Source: Lepas anatifera (Eukaryota > Arthropoda > Thecostraca > Lepadidae). From it: DNA of 64,000 bases. A program made the position numbers and the translations under genes. Positions 34,436 through 47,031 of the stretch are shown here, piece after piece; position 1 is the first letter of the stretch, and the number at the start of each line of letters is the position of its first letter. The stretch is from NCBI GenBank assembly GCA_034440635.1, contig JAOTON010001130.1, positions 486,501 through 550,500 of the forward strand. The letters are read 5' to 3'. The notes below the pieces were generated by a model, which was not told where the DNA came from, made no database searches, and worked only from the letters and a program-made list of their open reading frames with translations.

Positions 34436-36740
34436 CGCCAATAATCGTACCGAAGGAGCTAGTCTGGTGCCCCTTGAGCTCATCTGGTGCCCACTAAGCT
34501 GGTCTTGGCCACTTGAGCTGATCACATGCCGTCTAAGCTGATCTGGTGCCCGTTAGGTCAATCTGGTGCCTCTTGAGCAAATAATTGTGCCTCTTAAACC
34601 TAGCTAAAGCTCTCGGTTAGTCTGATACCTCCGAGCTCGCCTGGTGCCCTATTAGCTGTTTTAGTGCCCCTTGAGCTGATATGAGCCCCCTGAGCTGATC
34701 AATTGCCTCGGAGAGTTAACACGCGCACTGGAGGGGGGCCTCGGAGGCCCCCCACCTGTTTTTCCAAGGTGGCCGGAGAACCTCTTGTAGCCGAAAAACG
34801 AAACGTGGCCACATTTAACAAAATTGAATAGCGCATCGATTGGTGAAGACTTTTTGAAAATCGGCCGAAAATGTTTTGACTTATGGGCTTTCAAAATCAG
34901 ACCTGCATTTTGAAATCGCCGTAAACGCGCGGTCGGACCAGTTAGCTTGCATTGAAGACCGAGTGGGGACGTCATAACGTCATATAAGCGGGACTACATG
35001 TCAAGGTCACTTCACATGAAAGTCAGGGTCCAAGTCAAAGGTCACAGGTCAAGGTCATATCTGCACTTTCAAGGTCACTGACCACTGTGTGTCCGGCCAA
35101 ATGACGTTACCCCGTCTGACATATATTATGCTATGACGTCATCGGTAGGGTACCCCAATACAAAGGTCAAGATCAAAGGTCATTGGGAAAGGTCAATCCT
35201 CATTTCCCGCCAAACAGTGGCTACAGTGTTAGTCAAAGTGTAAATAATAAGTAGTATACCATATGGTGACCTTAAAGGTCAATGACCTTGAATGACCTTG
35301 ACCCAAAAGTTTTGGGAAAACCTCTTTGAGACCTCTTCTCTATGAACCTTGTCCGCCTTTAGCTTATTCCCGCCATTTTCCTGCATAATCACAGCATTTA
35401 TCAATCGATCCCAGCATGGCTAATATTTGACCTTTACGACCTTGTTTGACCTTGAAGATATTGACCTAGGTCAATGAAAATTGGTCATCATGTCGATCAC
35501 CATAGCCCCCACCAACCTACCAAGTGACGTTTTTCTAACCCTCTTAGTTTCCGAGATCTTAGGGGGCCTACCAGGCCCCCTCCAGTGCGCGTTAGTGCCA
35601 GACCCCTCCAGTGCGGGTGTTAATCTACTGTCCCCTGAGCCAATATGGTGCCTTTTTCAGCTGATCAGGTGCCCCCTGAGCTGGTTATTGATATTTCCTT
35701 CGATGATCTGGTGCCCCCTGAGCTGGTATGGTGCACCCTGAGCTGATCTTGTGTTCTCTGAGCTGATCTATGCCCCTGCTTTGGTCTGGGGGCTAGGAGC
35801 TGATCTAGGCTCTCGATCTGATCAATCTGGTTCTCCCTGAGCATATATGTTTCCCCCTGAGCTAAACTAATGCCCCCTGAGTCGATCTGGTGCCTCCTGA
35901 GCCAACATGTTCCCTCCTGAGCCCATCTCAAGCCCTCTGAGCTCATCTAGCGCCCCCTGAGCTAGTTTGGTGCCCCTGAGCCAATCTGGTGCCTTTCAAG
36001 CTGATCTGGGCCTACTGCGTTGATTAAGTAATTTCCTCAGCAGCTATGGGGCCCTGAGCTGAGTTGTGCCCACTGAGGCTGATGAAGGCCTCTGAGCTGG
36101 TATCGGGCTCTTGGGCTGATTAAATGCTCTTTGACTTGATCTAGCGCCTCCAAGTTGATCTGTGCCCCGAGCTGATTGGGGACCACTGAGCTGATCCTTT
36201 GCACTCTCTCTGAGCTGATATGGTACTCCTTGAGCTGATCTAGACCCCTGCTCTGGTCTGGGGACTAGGAGCTTATCTGGGCTCCGAGCTAATCGATCTG
36301 GTGTCCCCTGAGCAGATATATTGTCCTTGAATTGAACTAATGCCTTCTGAGTTGATCTGGTACCCCATGTGTCATCATTGTGCCTCCTGAGCCCATATGA
36401 TGCCCTCTGAGCTAGTCTGGTGCCGCCTAAGCTAATATGGTGCAAGGTCCTATGAGCCTATCTGCCGCCCATTGAGCTAGTCTGATGACCCCCCTCTATT
36501 TTTGGGGCCACTGAGCTAGTCTAGTCCTGGGCCGAGCATGAGCTGCTCTAAGAGGCTTTTACCCACACCAGGGGCCCCCTTAGCTGGTCTTGAACAGACA
36601 GAGAATAAGAACACAAGGCCAACTCCCATCACCTCGGGGGTCACCGGGCTAGCTAATCCCAAGGGTCACAACTGGGGGGAATGAGGGGCAGCTGCTCTGG
36701 AAGACTCTGATCCACACTAGGGGGCCCCTGAGCTGATCTT
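34436..36740. repeat. Degenerate ~20-bp satellite, version B
   Basis: Unit close to CTGATCTGGTGCCCCCTGAG, alignable with version A (CTGATCACTGCCGCCCCTGG) and therefore probably the same ancestral repeat. It is split by the TTAA element at 34716-35623. A longer duplicated segment (CTGCTTTGGTCTGGGG / CTGCTCTGGTCTGGGG near 35775 and 36250) shows local higher-order duplication. Confidence 0.85.
34716..35623 (+). mobile_element. TTAA family 3 element, nested
   Basis: 908 bp, TTAA to TTAA, inserted in satellite B. The left end is TTAACACGCGCACTGGAGGG, then a GGCCTCGGAGGCC palindrome. The right end has CCAGTGCGCG, a GGCCTACCAGGCC palindrome and a duplicated terminal motif before GTGTTAA. Interior half-sites include AGGTCACAGGTCA (DR1 spacing) immediately followed by AAGGTCA (35038-35056), and several TCAAGGTCA extended half-sites. 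No transposase. Confidence 0.87.
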
Positions 36741-37863
36741 GAATAGATGGGGAGTAAGGACACAGTGAAAACTCCCCTTGTAAAATGGAGCTACCGAGGA
36801 ATGAGCCGTCATCGCTAAAAAGCCTTGTGATGCCGAGGCACCCCGGTTTAATAAATTGCTTATCATACTGATGGATTTTGGGGAGGGTGATAAAAAGGCA
36901 CGCGCCCCTGAGCTCAGATCATAGTTTGCTGAACCAGGATTTCTACTCATCAATTTCAATGAATGAAGAATTAGTTTTGCACATTTTTAGCCCTGTTACA
37001 TCATCCCCATCTAAACAACCAGCCTGTTTACTTTTTCTTTACTCCAACTGGGACCGATCCTTGAAAATATGGAACTTTTAAAGGTGTTAAAAAGGTATCT
37101 CCCAAATTATTCCGGCAACAAAAATTGTATTCTTCCAATGTCACTATGCTACACCTCCTCCCACGGCCATTGTGGGAGCCGGGACCAGGGCTCACTCGTC
37201 ACGACAAAACCAGTGGGCATAACAAATGAGTTTTCGACTCCAATATGTCTTATGTTGCACATAGGTACAGATATCACAGGCTCCGCTGATTTCTCTGGTG
37301 TCAATTATTTGCATGAGTTGGCTGATTTGTCCTTAAATCTATCCAAAAAAGTAGTGTTCTGGCTATTTTCATGAGATTGCGATGACACTTCATTTTTCAA
37401 GTTTTAATTCTGTTTTCCTTCTCCGTCAATGCTTACTTTGCATTTTTCTTGGACCAAAGATACCCAAAAGTTGATATTAACTAAGATATAGTAAGTTTTT
37501 TTTAGGTTACGTTAAAAGTACCCTTTCTCTCCCGGGGTGCCCTCAAAGGTGGTGTGCTCTCCCATGCCAAAGCTCTGGCTGCGCCCCTGATCGTGGAAAG
37601 ATTTAAAGCTCAGATTGGATCATTTTAAAACGTATATGTAGCTTTGGGATGTCGCCTAAAAAGCAAACACGTTTGGCAAAAACTGTAGAATACCTGCCCA
37701 ACATTAAAATAGAATGTTATCTGTGCTATAAACGGCGCAAAAAAGTGTTGAATAACAGATTTGGTGCAATGAAGGGGTTCCGCCCCCAACGCCGCCGCCC
37801 CTATGGGGTGCCGCCCTCCACCGGCTGAGCACCCCCAAAGATTTTGGGAAAATTACACCCCTG
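36741..37863. other. Non-repetitive right arm of the hAT-like element
   Basis: No protein family is recognisable. The sequence GGCTGCGCCCCTG at about 37578-37590 resembles the right end of another hAT-like miniature element; no partner was found. The last 80 bases are GC-rich and carry the terminal inverted repeat. Confidence 0.45.
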
Positions 37864-37871
37864 GCCAACGT

Positions 37872-39574
37872 AGCCATCTTCGGCCTCTGTCTCGGCGAAC
37901 ATGACATCCATGGAAGTGGCAGGCTCAGTGATATTCCAAGGGAGATGGGCAGAAAGTGGCAGTGCGGTGCAAAATAGCTGGAGCGTCTCTAATACCAGCT
38001 TTAAATATCTCCGTTTTACTAGAAAGATCATAGCAAGAATATATCGCGGTTTCTACAAACCAGAAGGGTAAAGAGAGCAGTGTGTTCTGAACCCCAGCCA
38101 GTGTACGGAGGTTTGTTCCCACGCGTTTTGTTGGCCTGAGTTCTCCCGTGGCGCGCCCTAGAGGCCCGGAGCTCGGCTGCTCTGGCAGTCTGCCCTGCTG
38201 ACTAAGCCCGGTGACTAACGCCGACTGGGGTCCGTGGCCAGCTTCCATGTCAAGTGGGCCCGACCCATCTCGGTTCGAAGGTCTCCTGCCATCGCAGTAC
38301 GTGTCCCCGTTCTCAGCCGAGTCCGAGCCGCGGCCAACAAACTGGGAATTTAGCAGAAAAGGCGAACACATTTTGTTTAGGCTCCTGTAGCCCGATGCAT
38401 GAGCTAAGTCAAATATTGTTATCAGTGTCAGAAAAAGGTTTAGAATTGAGGTGGGACTCAGGATTTTAGCGAATATGAAATACTTTTAGATAAACATAAG
38501 TTTCGCTTTCAAAATCATCTGCTCCAAACCAGGCCCCTGGTAAAATTCCACAGGGACTCTCAAACCAAAAAACACGAAAACCCTCGACATCTCAACCCAA
38601 CTCAGGCAACACCTGAAAATATCCCAGACTGAGAGTTTGTCACGTTGCATGATGACCCTATCAAGGTCATAGAGCATCATAAACCTCTTAGCAAGACGAT
38701 CTCAACATAATAGTGGCTACAATAAAACGATACTGTACCCCTTGCGTTGTCAAGTTCCAGTTTGGGTGACTGTTCATTTGCCATTTCCCCCATGATGCAA
38801 CTAATTGGAACTGATCATTTTTCTCAGTGCATCCTTTTTGAAAAAGTCCTAACCCTCCCTGCTTCAGGCAAAAATTTCAGAGCTGCATGTATTGGATTTG
38901 TTTTCGTGAAAAACTTACTCTCAGGTCTTCTAGAAAACCCAACTGATCATGTAGTACAAAATCATAGTCATAATCAGTGTTTCGTTTGTAAAATTTCTGC
39001 TAAATTTCATCTCATTTTTCCCGCTTACATTATTCAAAGGTCCGTGAACTAAAGCAGTTACTCTCACCCATGTTTATAAAAGAACGGTTATACAGCTGAC
39101 CATAAGCTTGAGTAAATCGTCCGATTGAAACAATAGAGAGAACCAATCAGAAGCAAAGATGACCTGGGCCCGACTCGTTAGGTGGCTTCTCTTCATCCCC
39201 GCTTTGTCGGCCCTGCGCAGGAGATGAACGCAGCTGTGCGGCGGCGTCCTCAGTGCTGTTATAAGCCGCCGGGGAAGGATTATGACAGTGACAAATGCCG
39301 TTGTGACAGAGGCAAACAGACGGGTGAACTTACCGTTTTTGAAGATAGCAACTGATGCATTGTTCTGGCGCGCTGCAAGCTATTTTTCAAAGCGTATATC
39401 AATTGATGTCAGTTAATAAAATGCACCATTATATATATTTTTTTCAATGTGATTAAATTAAGACTGGTCGCCGAAATTCTTGGTGTGATTTACATACCTC
39501 AGTTGCTTCATCTGACTAGCAATCACTGGATATTTCACATTTCAAAATATGTTTTGAAGACGTCAGGTGATACA
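37872..39574. other. No gene called; GC-rich patch 38090-38340
   Basis: A minus-strand open frame of 148 codons (37925-38371) contains a good acceptor-like site (ttttctgctaaattcccag before 38341), but no convincing donor and no family resemblance. The remainder is AT-rich. Confidence 0.3.
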
Positions 39575-40420
39575 TTAACACGCGCAATGACGGGGGTCTG
39601 AGCCACCTTTGCATTGACGGGGGCGGGTACCCGCCCCCCTAAGATCTCGAGAACCACGGTAGGTAGCGAAAAACGGTAAACGGCGTTGGGTTGCCCATCC
39701 ACTTCTCCATCGAAAAAATTTGAACCAATTTTTTGTCAGGTCACATTTAAGGTCACGAGAGGTCAAAACATGCCGTCATAGGGACAACATGTAAATTCAG
39801 TTTTTCGGCCATTACATCTAAACAGATAAAGATAGAGCAAAACGATTTAAAATATATGAATCCTCTCAGCAAACCGAATCAAATGATATATAATTTGACC
39901 TTGCTAGGTCAAATCAAGGATTTGACCTGACCTGACGTCAGGTCAGGGTCAAATTATATAAAATGCATATCATTAGAACTGCAAAGCCCAGGTGAGTCTA
40001 ACGCAGCTTAAATAAGTGCTCTATCACTATCCGTTACTGAGTTATTCCATAAAAAAACATTTTTCCCATGTATTTCCAATGGAGAGGTCATGCCTCGTAT
40101 CTGACCTTAAGTCATCGATATCAAAAATACCGGAACACGTTTTAGAGAACTCGGTAGGGCCATTATGTGATATGAGTTTCAATCGGATAGGTTCACCCTG
40201 CTCCGACTTATGCTATCTTAAATTTTTTTAGGTCGGGTCACTTGACCTGTACTGGTGACCTGACCTGACATGACCTAACCTTAAAAATTTCACAGAAGTT
40301 GTAAAAATGATGAGGGAAAAGGCATGCCAAGTACAGCGGCGCTACGCACCGCCGTTTTTCTGCTATCTCCGAAAAACCCGAGGGGGCGGATACCCGCCCC
40401 TCCGTCAATGCGCGTGTTAA
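39575..40420 (+). mobile_element. TTAA family 1 element, copy C
   Basis: 846 bp, TTAA to TTAA, in the same orientation as copy A. Both GGGTACCC-type subterminal palindromes are present, the right one mutated to GGATACCC. The interior palindrome near 39926-39947 reads TGACCTGACGTCAGGTCA, a one-base difference from copy A. Confidence 0.9.
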
Positions 40421-40423
40421 TGC

Positions 40424-40616
40424 AATGGGGAGGGAGGCGGTAGTGGAGTGGTCAGCGTAGCTGTCTGCCACACAGCCGACCCGGGTTCAAGGTCCGGCGG
40501 CTTCCCTGAACAAGGAACAAGCTGGCTTCCGAGAAACCCTTCCAACAGGGAAATAGTTGGTGACGCCATATGACCCTGGCAGTTGGTGCGTCGATAAGCC
40601 CCAAAAATTATTACTA
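40424..40616 (+). mobile_element. tRNA-derived SINE, copy 1
   Basis: Box A-like AGTGGTCAGCGTAGC (about 40447-40461) and box B GGTTCAAGGTCC (40484-40495) form a tRNA-like head. The body ends in CCTGGCAGTTGGTGCGTCG and an ATTATTA tail. The body matches the SINE at 54907-55109 (shared CTTCCAACAGGG and the 3' motif), showing they belong to one family. It abuts the TTAA element directly. Confidence 0.75.
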
Positions 40617-42783
40617 CACCAATGCAATAACCTCGCCAAGTATATCCCCAACAAAGTTGGCTTGCCGGATCTAGGGGCCTGGCCGCGGCCGTGAGCAATG
40701 GAAATCACAATATTATCTAAGAAACACACTTGTATTTTTCCAGCTGAGTATGTGTCTCCGTTTAGTCTCGAACAAAGACGACACTTTTTGGTAAGTCTCC
40801 CTTAACGTTGCCTCTTCCACGTTAAAATTAGCATATTGTTCTCGTGACCAGCTACAGAAAAAATACAGATTCAGCTTTATATCAGGATCAAGAAGTTTAC
40901 ATGTGAAATCTAAAGTCACAGAATTATTGTACTCTCCGACCAAAATAGCATTTAGAAGTTGAGTTCACCCATCAAATGATAAAGTAACTGGCTCAAACCC
41001 ATCTTTAATGTATGCAATGCCTCTCTGATTAATTGAATCACCGCTGAATGACATGTAGGGAATCTTTTGAGAATAGGACTCCCGATCAAGGTTCCTTGTC
41101 CGTGAACCAGGTGGTTAAAATGACTGGTGCAGCTGTATAATTTATTCCAGTAGAGCAGAGAGGAAATACTATATATTCTCTTTCTCTCATCAATGATACT
41201 CCTTAAATATGATTCATGCGCATTGGGACAATGTCCCGAGATCGAATGTGTGATCCACACTGCACTCAGCCTTATTTTCTATCAAATCAAAACGCTGAAT
41301 ATAAATGTTGACGCATGATCACTAAAGTTAGATCGTAATCCATACGCGACCCTGTTGAAATTGGCACCGTATTGCTTTCATATACGTGATTTATATGTGC
41401 ATCAATTTATTGGCTTTCCTAAGCTTGCTTTACCCCAAGTCAACAATTTTGACCAGACGCCTTAGAACTGTAGCAAGAAGAAACATGCCCCCTAACTGAT
41501 TTATGCCAGCATCGATCAGAGGGTTGTATTCCCACTCGCATACTTTTCCTTGACTTTGTTACTGTCAGACTTCCCTATTTCAGTCAGGGGCAGGTTCACC
41601 GCCCCCTCCCCACTAATCCTCTAAGGTCTCAGCATATTCTGGTTCAATGCTACACATCTAAACTAGAGTCGACTTATTTTATACTTAAATCCATTTCCAA
41701 AGAGAAAATGTTAATATTTTGACAATATTCAAGCGAGAGAGGGAGAGTTGGAAAATGTAATACAGCAATTGTAACAAGTTTCCTGTTGCTCATATCCATA
41801 CCTATATGTATGATGCTGCGTGACTTTTGAACAGTGATATAAGTTACGCATGCAAGTTATAAGTGATATAAAAAATCATCAGTGGCCAGAGGCAGATACA
41901 GGAAAGTAGAATAGTCCGGCAAGACGAATGTTATCAATGTCCCAGAGGCTTGCAGCGCTATTGATGCTCTTTATTTTGCACAACATTTATCTGCACATGC
42001 AAAAGCCGAGGGTAGTCTGAATCAAGGCTGAATGCAATCAAGGCTAGAATGCCTCGTTGGCTCGAGTTCTAGAGGTTTTTTAGGTTTCTGGCGGTAAAAA
42101 GCGAATTCAAATTTTCGATAGAACGTTTCAAGAGCTTTCAAACAAGTTCACTTTCAACGAAATCAATGTGGTAGTTAGTTCTCTGCATACGGCCCTTCAA
42201 AAACATCCAACTGCTCATAGGGTCAAGCTGTAAAACACCTCCGGCGTTGTGATGGTGACGTCAGTGCTGCATATTGTCAAGCAACTTGAATGGGGCTGGT
42301 CTGATTTACCATTTTCCTTCTCCAAAAATAAAATCAAATTTAATTAAAAACCCACCATTTTAGGTGCTGTTCCACCGCTGAAACAGTTAGATCAAGCTGA
42401 ACGAACCATCGCCTGGAATCTCGTTCAAAATATTAAAACATTCTCATCACTCTTAATATTCTTACAGACGGCTTTGTTCTAAGCAATCCGTACGGTACAC
42501 GATAAAAAACGGCTTGCGAATATACCTGTCCTTCCTAAAAAACTTACAAAAGATCCGTCGCTGTTTAAGCTATCACTTAAGCAATCGCTTTTAATATCCT
42601 TACAGACGGCTTTGTTCTAAGAAAACCGTACTGCATACGATAAAGCGCGGTTTGTGAATATACCTATCCTCCCTGAAAAACTAACAAGAGATCCGTCGCT
42701 GTTCAAGCTGTCACATTCATTGCCAGACTTAAGAGAATGCCATTTTTCTTCGCTTTCCCCCCTGAAGTCTAGATGTGTGCTAT
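40617..42783. other. No recognisable gene
   Basis: A local direct duplication of about 90 bp is present (TCTTACAGACGGCTTTGTTC at about 42460 and 42598, followed by similar sequence). Nothing else is seen. Confidence 0.45.
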
Positions 42784-43622
42784 AGGGTAAGGGTGGGTAA
42801 GAGTGCGCAGGAGATAAGGGTACGCAGCAGCTGTTTTGGTTACTTAGCAACCACTGAGATGGTGGATACCCCGGTATAAAAAAGCAAGGTCAGTACCTAG
42901 GTTGCACAAAAAAATTCAAAGTGCTCCTGTTCTTTCCGCGGGAGTACAGAGCAAAATAAGGTTCTGGGCATCCTTGATGTAATATTTCTTAACTAGGTAA
43001 ACTTGCAGATCATGCTTCTATTATCAAAAGTATTTTATTACGAACGGTCATCAGTAAGAAAGCTGAGCTGGGACTGAGCTGTAGGACCGGAGCTGATGCT
43101 AAAACGCCTGCCAACATGTTTATGAAGACTTTCTTCCCAGAGGAGCATGTCCGGCAAGAGTACGCAGTAGACCGTTGTGTAAGAGTGCGCATGCTTAAGA
43201 GATAGGACAATTTAATTTTCGCTCGGGACAGAGTTTGTAATTCATATTTGGAAAACCAAACGTTGCAACATAGTTCTTGTATATTCAGAACGATATAAAA
43301 TCATACAATCGCTTACTTTGGCGACAAAATAAATCGCGACATGGCCCTTGCACCTAAAGCACAGCGGGGCATTAATGCGTACTTCAGCCCCTCTTTTGCG
43401 TACTCTTACCGACCCACTCCGGCAAGAGTACGCTCGTGACTTTTATTTTTGATGGGCTCGTGGCGAGTTCGTTTTTTTCGAATTGAAACATGGACCATAC
43501 ATAGACAATTCTTCAGGCTAAACAACCATATACCAATTTTTGCTGTTAGACATATAGGAGAAAGGTAAAAGCCTTCAGAAAGTTAAGTGCGTACTCTTGC
43601 ACGGACGTCCCCTACCCTTGCC
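42784..43622. mobile_element. TIR element, GTAAGAGTGCGCA variant
   Basis: The left end is GGGTAAGGGTGGGTAAGAGT followed by GCGCA. The right end inverted is GGCAAGGGTAGGGGACG, then GCAAGAGTACGCA. Inside, an inverted pair (GCGTACTCTTACC and GGCAAGAGTACGC) sits at 43378-43436. The layout matches the elements at 50728 and 56299, with a different trailing motif. No transposase. The ends are imperfect. Confidence 0.6.
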
Positions 43623-46501
43623 AATGGATCCCGTCACTTAGAAAGCCCCATTCAGAAGCTCTCGGACCGCTGCTAGAATTCTGGGACAAAAGTATGGTAG
43701 GTCACAGATTTTTTTCATTGAAAGAACTTTAGTCATGACTTTGAATTAGAAATGTGCTCTTAACTATTATACGTATAAATTTTGCCTCCATTTTCAAAAC
43801 AAAATTCCTTGAATTTCAACTTGAGACCAAAACACATCAATGATATTCCTGGTCTCGAATACATCATTTTACCCAGGTCCATGGTAACTGTTGTTGCCCT
43901 ATATTGTTTTCTGCCGCTCAGTCCTCATCTTAAACAAGTATCAAGACAAAGCAGACATCGTTGCATACAAAGCCGGTACTAACGCTGTGTTTGAAGGCTT
44001 GAGTACGCATAAACTAAGATCCAGTTAGCCTCCCCGTCTGGGGGTTCAGGATTCAGGTGTTAGTCCCTGTCGTAAGTCCCTCGCCTGATCCGCCAAACCG
44101 ACGCCTGCCCATGCTAGACAGAGGTCAGAAGAACCCAAGCTTGCTAACGCAGTCGTGTAAAATATCTGAGAACCATATAGTTTAATATCTTCTTATTGGC
44201 CTATCCATTTCGTTCGAAACTGAGAGGGGTACCCCTTTAAGGTGCGAATATGCCCTTCTATATAATATCATGATCTGGTACTAACATTTTCATTTCTGCG
44301 TGCTGGGTAAAGTAGTTTTCTCTCCATTTAGACCCCACAAGTAGTTTTTTTCCCCAGAAACTTTCTTTATCTCGTGGCAAACATTGGTCTGTGGTGAGGG
44401 AAGAAAAGCATTTTTCTGATCTTTCACGTCAGAAATAGCCAGCATCAAGGCTTCATCTAAATCTCTCTGCATCCTCGTCCGTGAAGTAAAATATTTACCC
44501 GTCCCGGCCGTTGCGGAGGAGTTATAAGCCACACGGACACTTGCCGATCTGCAGGAATTCGCCTGGCCCTTCCCTTCGTGGGCGGGCCCGGTCAGGGAGG
44601 AGCAGTGTCCTGGTCACCGTTACGCTACACCACCTGTTGGTGCGGCTCTGTTTCGGCTCAGAGGTGAGTCGGCGGGGCAGCTGGCCAGTGTCTGCCTGTT
44701 GGTTTTGGATGGGAGGTGTTAGCAGAGGCGGCGCTGACTCAAACCGAAAATATCCGTGGTGGCTGGCGGCGGCGACGGCGAACCTGAAACGACGCGGTAG
44801 CAACCGGACTGGCCGTCGGTGTGGAAACAAGGTCGCCACTGATTCAACACATTCACGACTGTACCAAGGGTAGTGGTTCTTAGTCCAAGTTTTCAGCCGT
44901 AACTTCTCGGCTTCCGTCTTTTGCAGTCAAGGGATCATTATTGCAAAGCAGTGGCTTCATTCAAAACAATTCCTTACAATTTTACTTAAAAGCAAATCTC
45001 ATGTGGGAATGAGCGGATGAAAATTCAAAGCTTTGAAATGAGTCTGGATTAGATGATTCACGAGGCGGGTGATTACCGTCATAATTCCCCGTTCTGCGTG
45101 ACGCAAGTAATGTAATCTCTAGGCCAAGGACACGGGCTGCGGCTGAGAGCGGGAATTCTCCCGACCGCAAGCAAGTTCTCCGCAATAACCCGTGCAATTT
45201 CTACAGCAGCTCAGTCAGGGACACGTCTTAGGTAGCAACACCGGATTAACTACTCTGAGCATGTAGTCAATCCGGATTTCCGAGGAGAAGAGCTCTGGTT
45301 GAAGAGCTCCCGAGCTGACCTAAATGTGTCATTTGTGCTGGGAGGACTACCGTCTTCACTGATGTGCTGCTGTTTCCTGTACCATGGTCGTGGCATCATA
45401 TGTAGTTGTGTAGCGGTTGGCCCCATCAAATGACAAGTAAATTGTGATATACACTTCTACAAGCTTTTATCTGGATTGACATCGTCGATAATGACTTTGT
45501 TTTTACGACAAAAAAACAATGATAACGGTTTTGGTAGTTAAGACCAGCTGTATCAACACGTGACTTTTAGCACGAGTGAAAAACAGAAACGTATTATGCC
45601 GGCGTACCTCAAGAACAAGTGCAGATAACTAGGCACCTCATTTTATCATTGCTGACAAAGATAGTCGTACGACGCTCGGAACCCCAATAATACATACGAT
45701 ATCTGACTAACGTCGATATCTATACGATATCGACAAATACTCGACGGACCCAATATGTTCTAGTAGAATACGACTTACTGCAACATGATAATGAATATGT
45801 TGCTCACTTCAATGACATTAAAATAATCCTAGTCATGGACACTAATATGCTTCTTCACTAACACAACACTAAAACAGTCCAACATCATACGCATAACAAT
45901 TGTTATAGCAGTCATCTTCCGTATCAACTGGAACCGAGCCTAGAATGAAAATACTCCAACCATACAATCTGATTACATGCGTTTGCCAGCGCCCTTGCAA
46001 GCCTAAAACAAACAAACATCACGCTCAAGACATATAAAATGTACTTTAATCCAGCATGGATTCGTGACTGTTGTAAGGAATAGATAACGACCGAGAACTG
46101 CTTTTAATTCCGTTACAAAATGAACCTGTCGTATTTTTCCTCCTCAATCTTCACCCTTCTGGCTGTCCGGCAAATACGTTTCGCCCAGTAGATGGTTCAG
46201 TTACTTCACTCCTCCAAAACGCTAATTAACGTTTCCTTGAATAATCATCATCATCAATGGCTTTTTATTAGGCGTTCTGTGCATAGCACCTTTGCCCGCC
46301 TCTAAAGGAGTGTGTGGGAGAAATTTAGAATTTTGTGTGAGGGCAAGCTACGTTAGTCTGTTAAAGCAAAGGGAGTTATTTCAAGTAATGGGTTGCAAGA
46401 TGTTTTAGCTTGCAAATGGACGGGCGTGGCAATGGCATAGCCATGCCAAGGGAGGTCTTTTAATAAGTTCAGACCCGCAGAGTGCGAAGGTTATTTCTGT
46501 G
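43623..46501. other. No recognisable gene; GC-rich patch 44500-44870
   Basis: Overlapping frames of 120 (plus) and 105 (minus) codons at 44511-44873 reflect GC-rich composition. No motif, splice logic or tRNA is seen. Confidence 0.4.
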
Positions 46502-46577
46502 GTTGAAGACCTTAAATTTAGAATTTGAAATTTATAATTTGGAATTTAGAATTTGGAATTTAGAATTTAGAATTTTG
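46502..46577. repeat. AATTTAGAATTTGG short tandem repeat
   Basis: Degenerate repetition of TTTAGAATTTGGAA, a few copies. It lies beyond the 3' end of the LINE and may relate to its tail or target. Confidence 0.7.
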
Positions 46578-46839
46578 TGTGTCAGCTATTGATGTCCGCT
46601 TGTATACGTTACTCGAAAACCTCCGTTAACTCAATAATTTCGTTTTTTAGAAAGTGCGCTAAACACCTGGCCAGGGTGCCGCGAATTTACCCTGCAACCC
46701 GGAGGTGAAGTTGCAGCTCCCCTCTCCGGCTGGGCAGCCGCCGCGCAGAGAAAGAAGTGTGAGAGGATAGTTAGATTGTTAGTAAGAGTATAGGTGTGGT
46801 TAGTATAGACCCGCAGTGAAAGGTATCACTGCGGTGAAG

Positions 46840-46890
46840 AAATCTAACCTATCTAACCTAACCTGATTTCAAAGATAGCCTAACATAACC
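46840..46890. repeat. TAACC-type degenerate repeat
   Basis: Reads CTAACCTATCTAACCTAACC and related copies, resembling degenerate arthropod telomeric (CCTAA)n. It lies about 145 bp past the LINE stop codon, in the position of the 3' tail. Confidence 0.5.
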
Positions 46891-47031
46891 TATCCTTAGT
46901 CTACAATGAACCATTTAAAGGTTACAAAACTATTGCTTAAATTTCGCAGTGGATCATTTATGATTAGAAAATAGGCAAGTCCTACTTTGGGGGTGCACCA
47001 TGCACCCTCATCATATATACTGGGAGGGGTG

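Larger units (their letters stand above)
30697..37863. mobile_element. 7.2-kb satellite-filled hAT-like element
   Basis: The outer ends are CAGGGGTGTAATTTTC (30697) and its exact inverse (ending 37863). A looser inverted similarity continues inward (ATCTTTGGGG, GAGCACCCCC). Flanking both is the perfect 8-bp duplication GCCAACGT (30689-30696 and 37864-37871). Between the ends I find no transposase. Most of the interior is degenerate ~20-bp satellite in two related versions, plus a nested TTAA element. A second left terminus (CAGGGGTGAAATTTG) lies inside at 32938, so the element was probably built by insertion of one family member into another, or by internal duplication. Confidence 0.85.

Noticed and set aside
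37872..38371. Minus-strand coding exon interrupted by the 7.2-kb element
   Set aside because: Rejoining the empty site with one copy of GCCAACGT places a stop codon a few codons after the junction. The upstream GC-rich frame has a good acceptor-like site but no donor or known domain.
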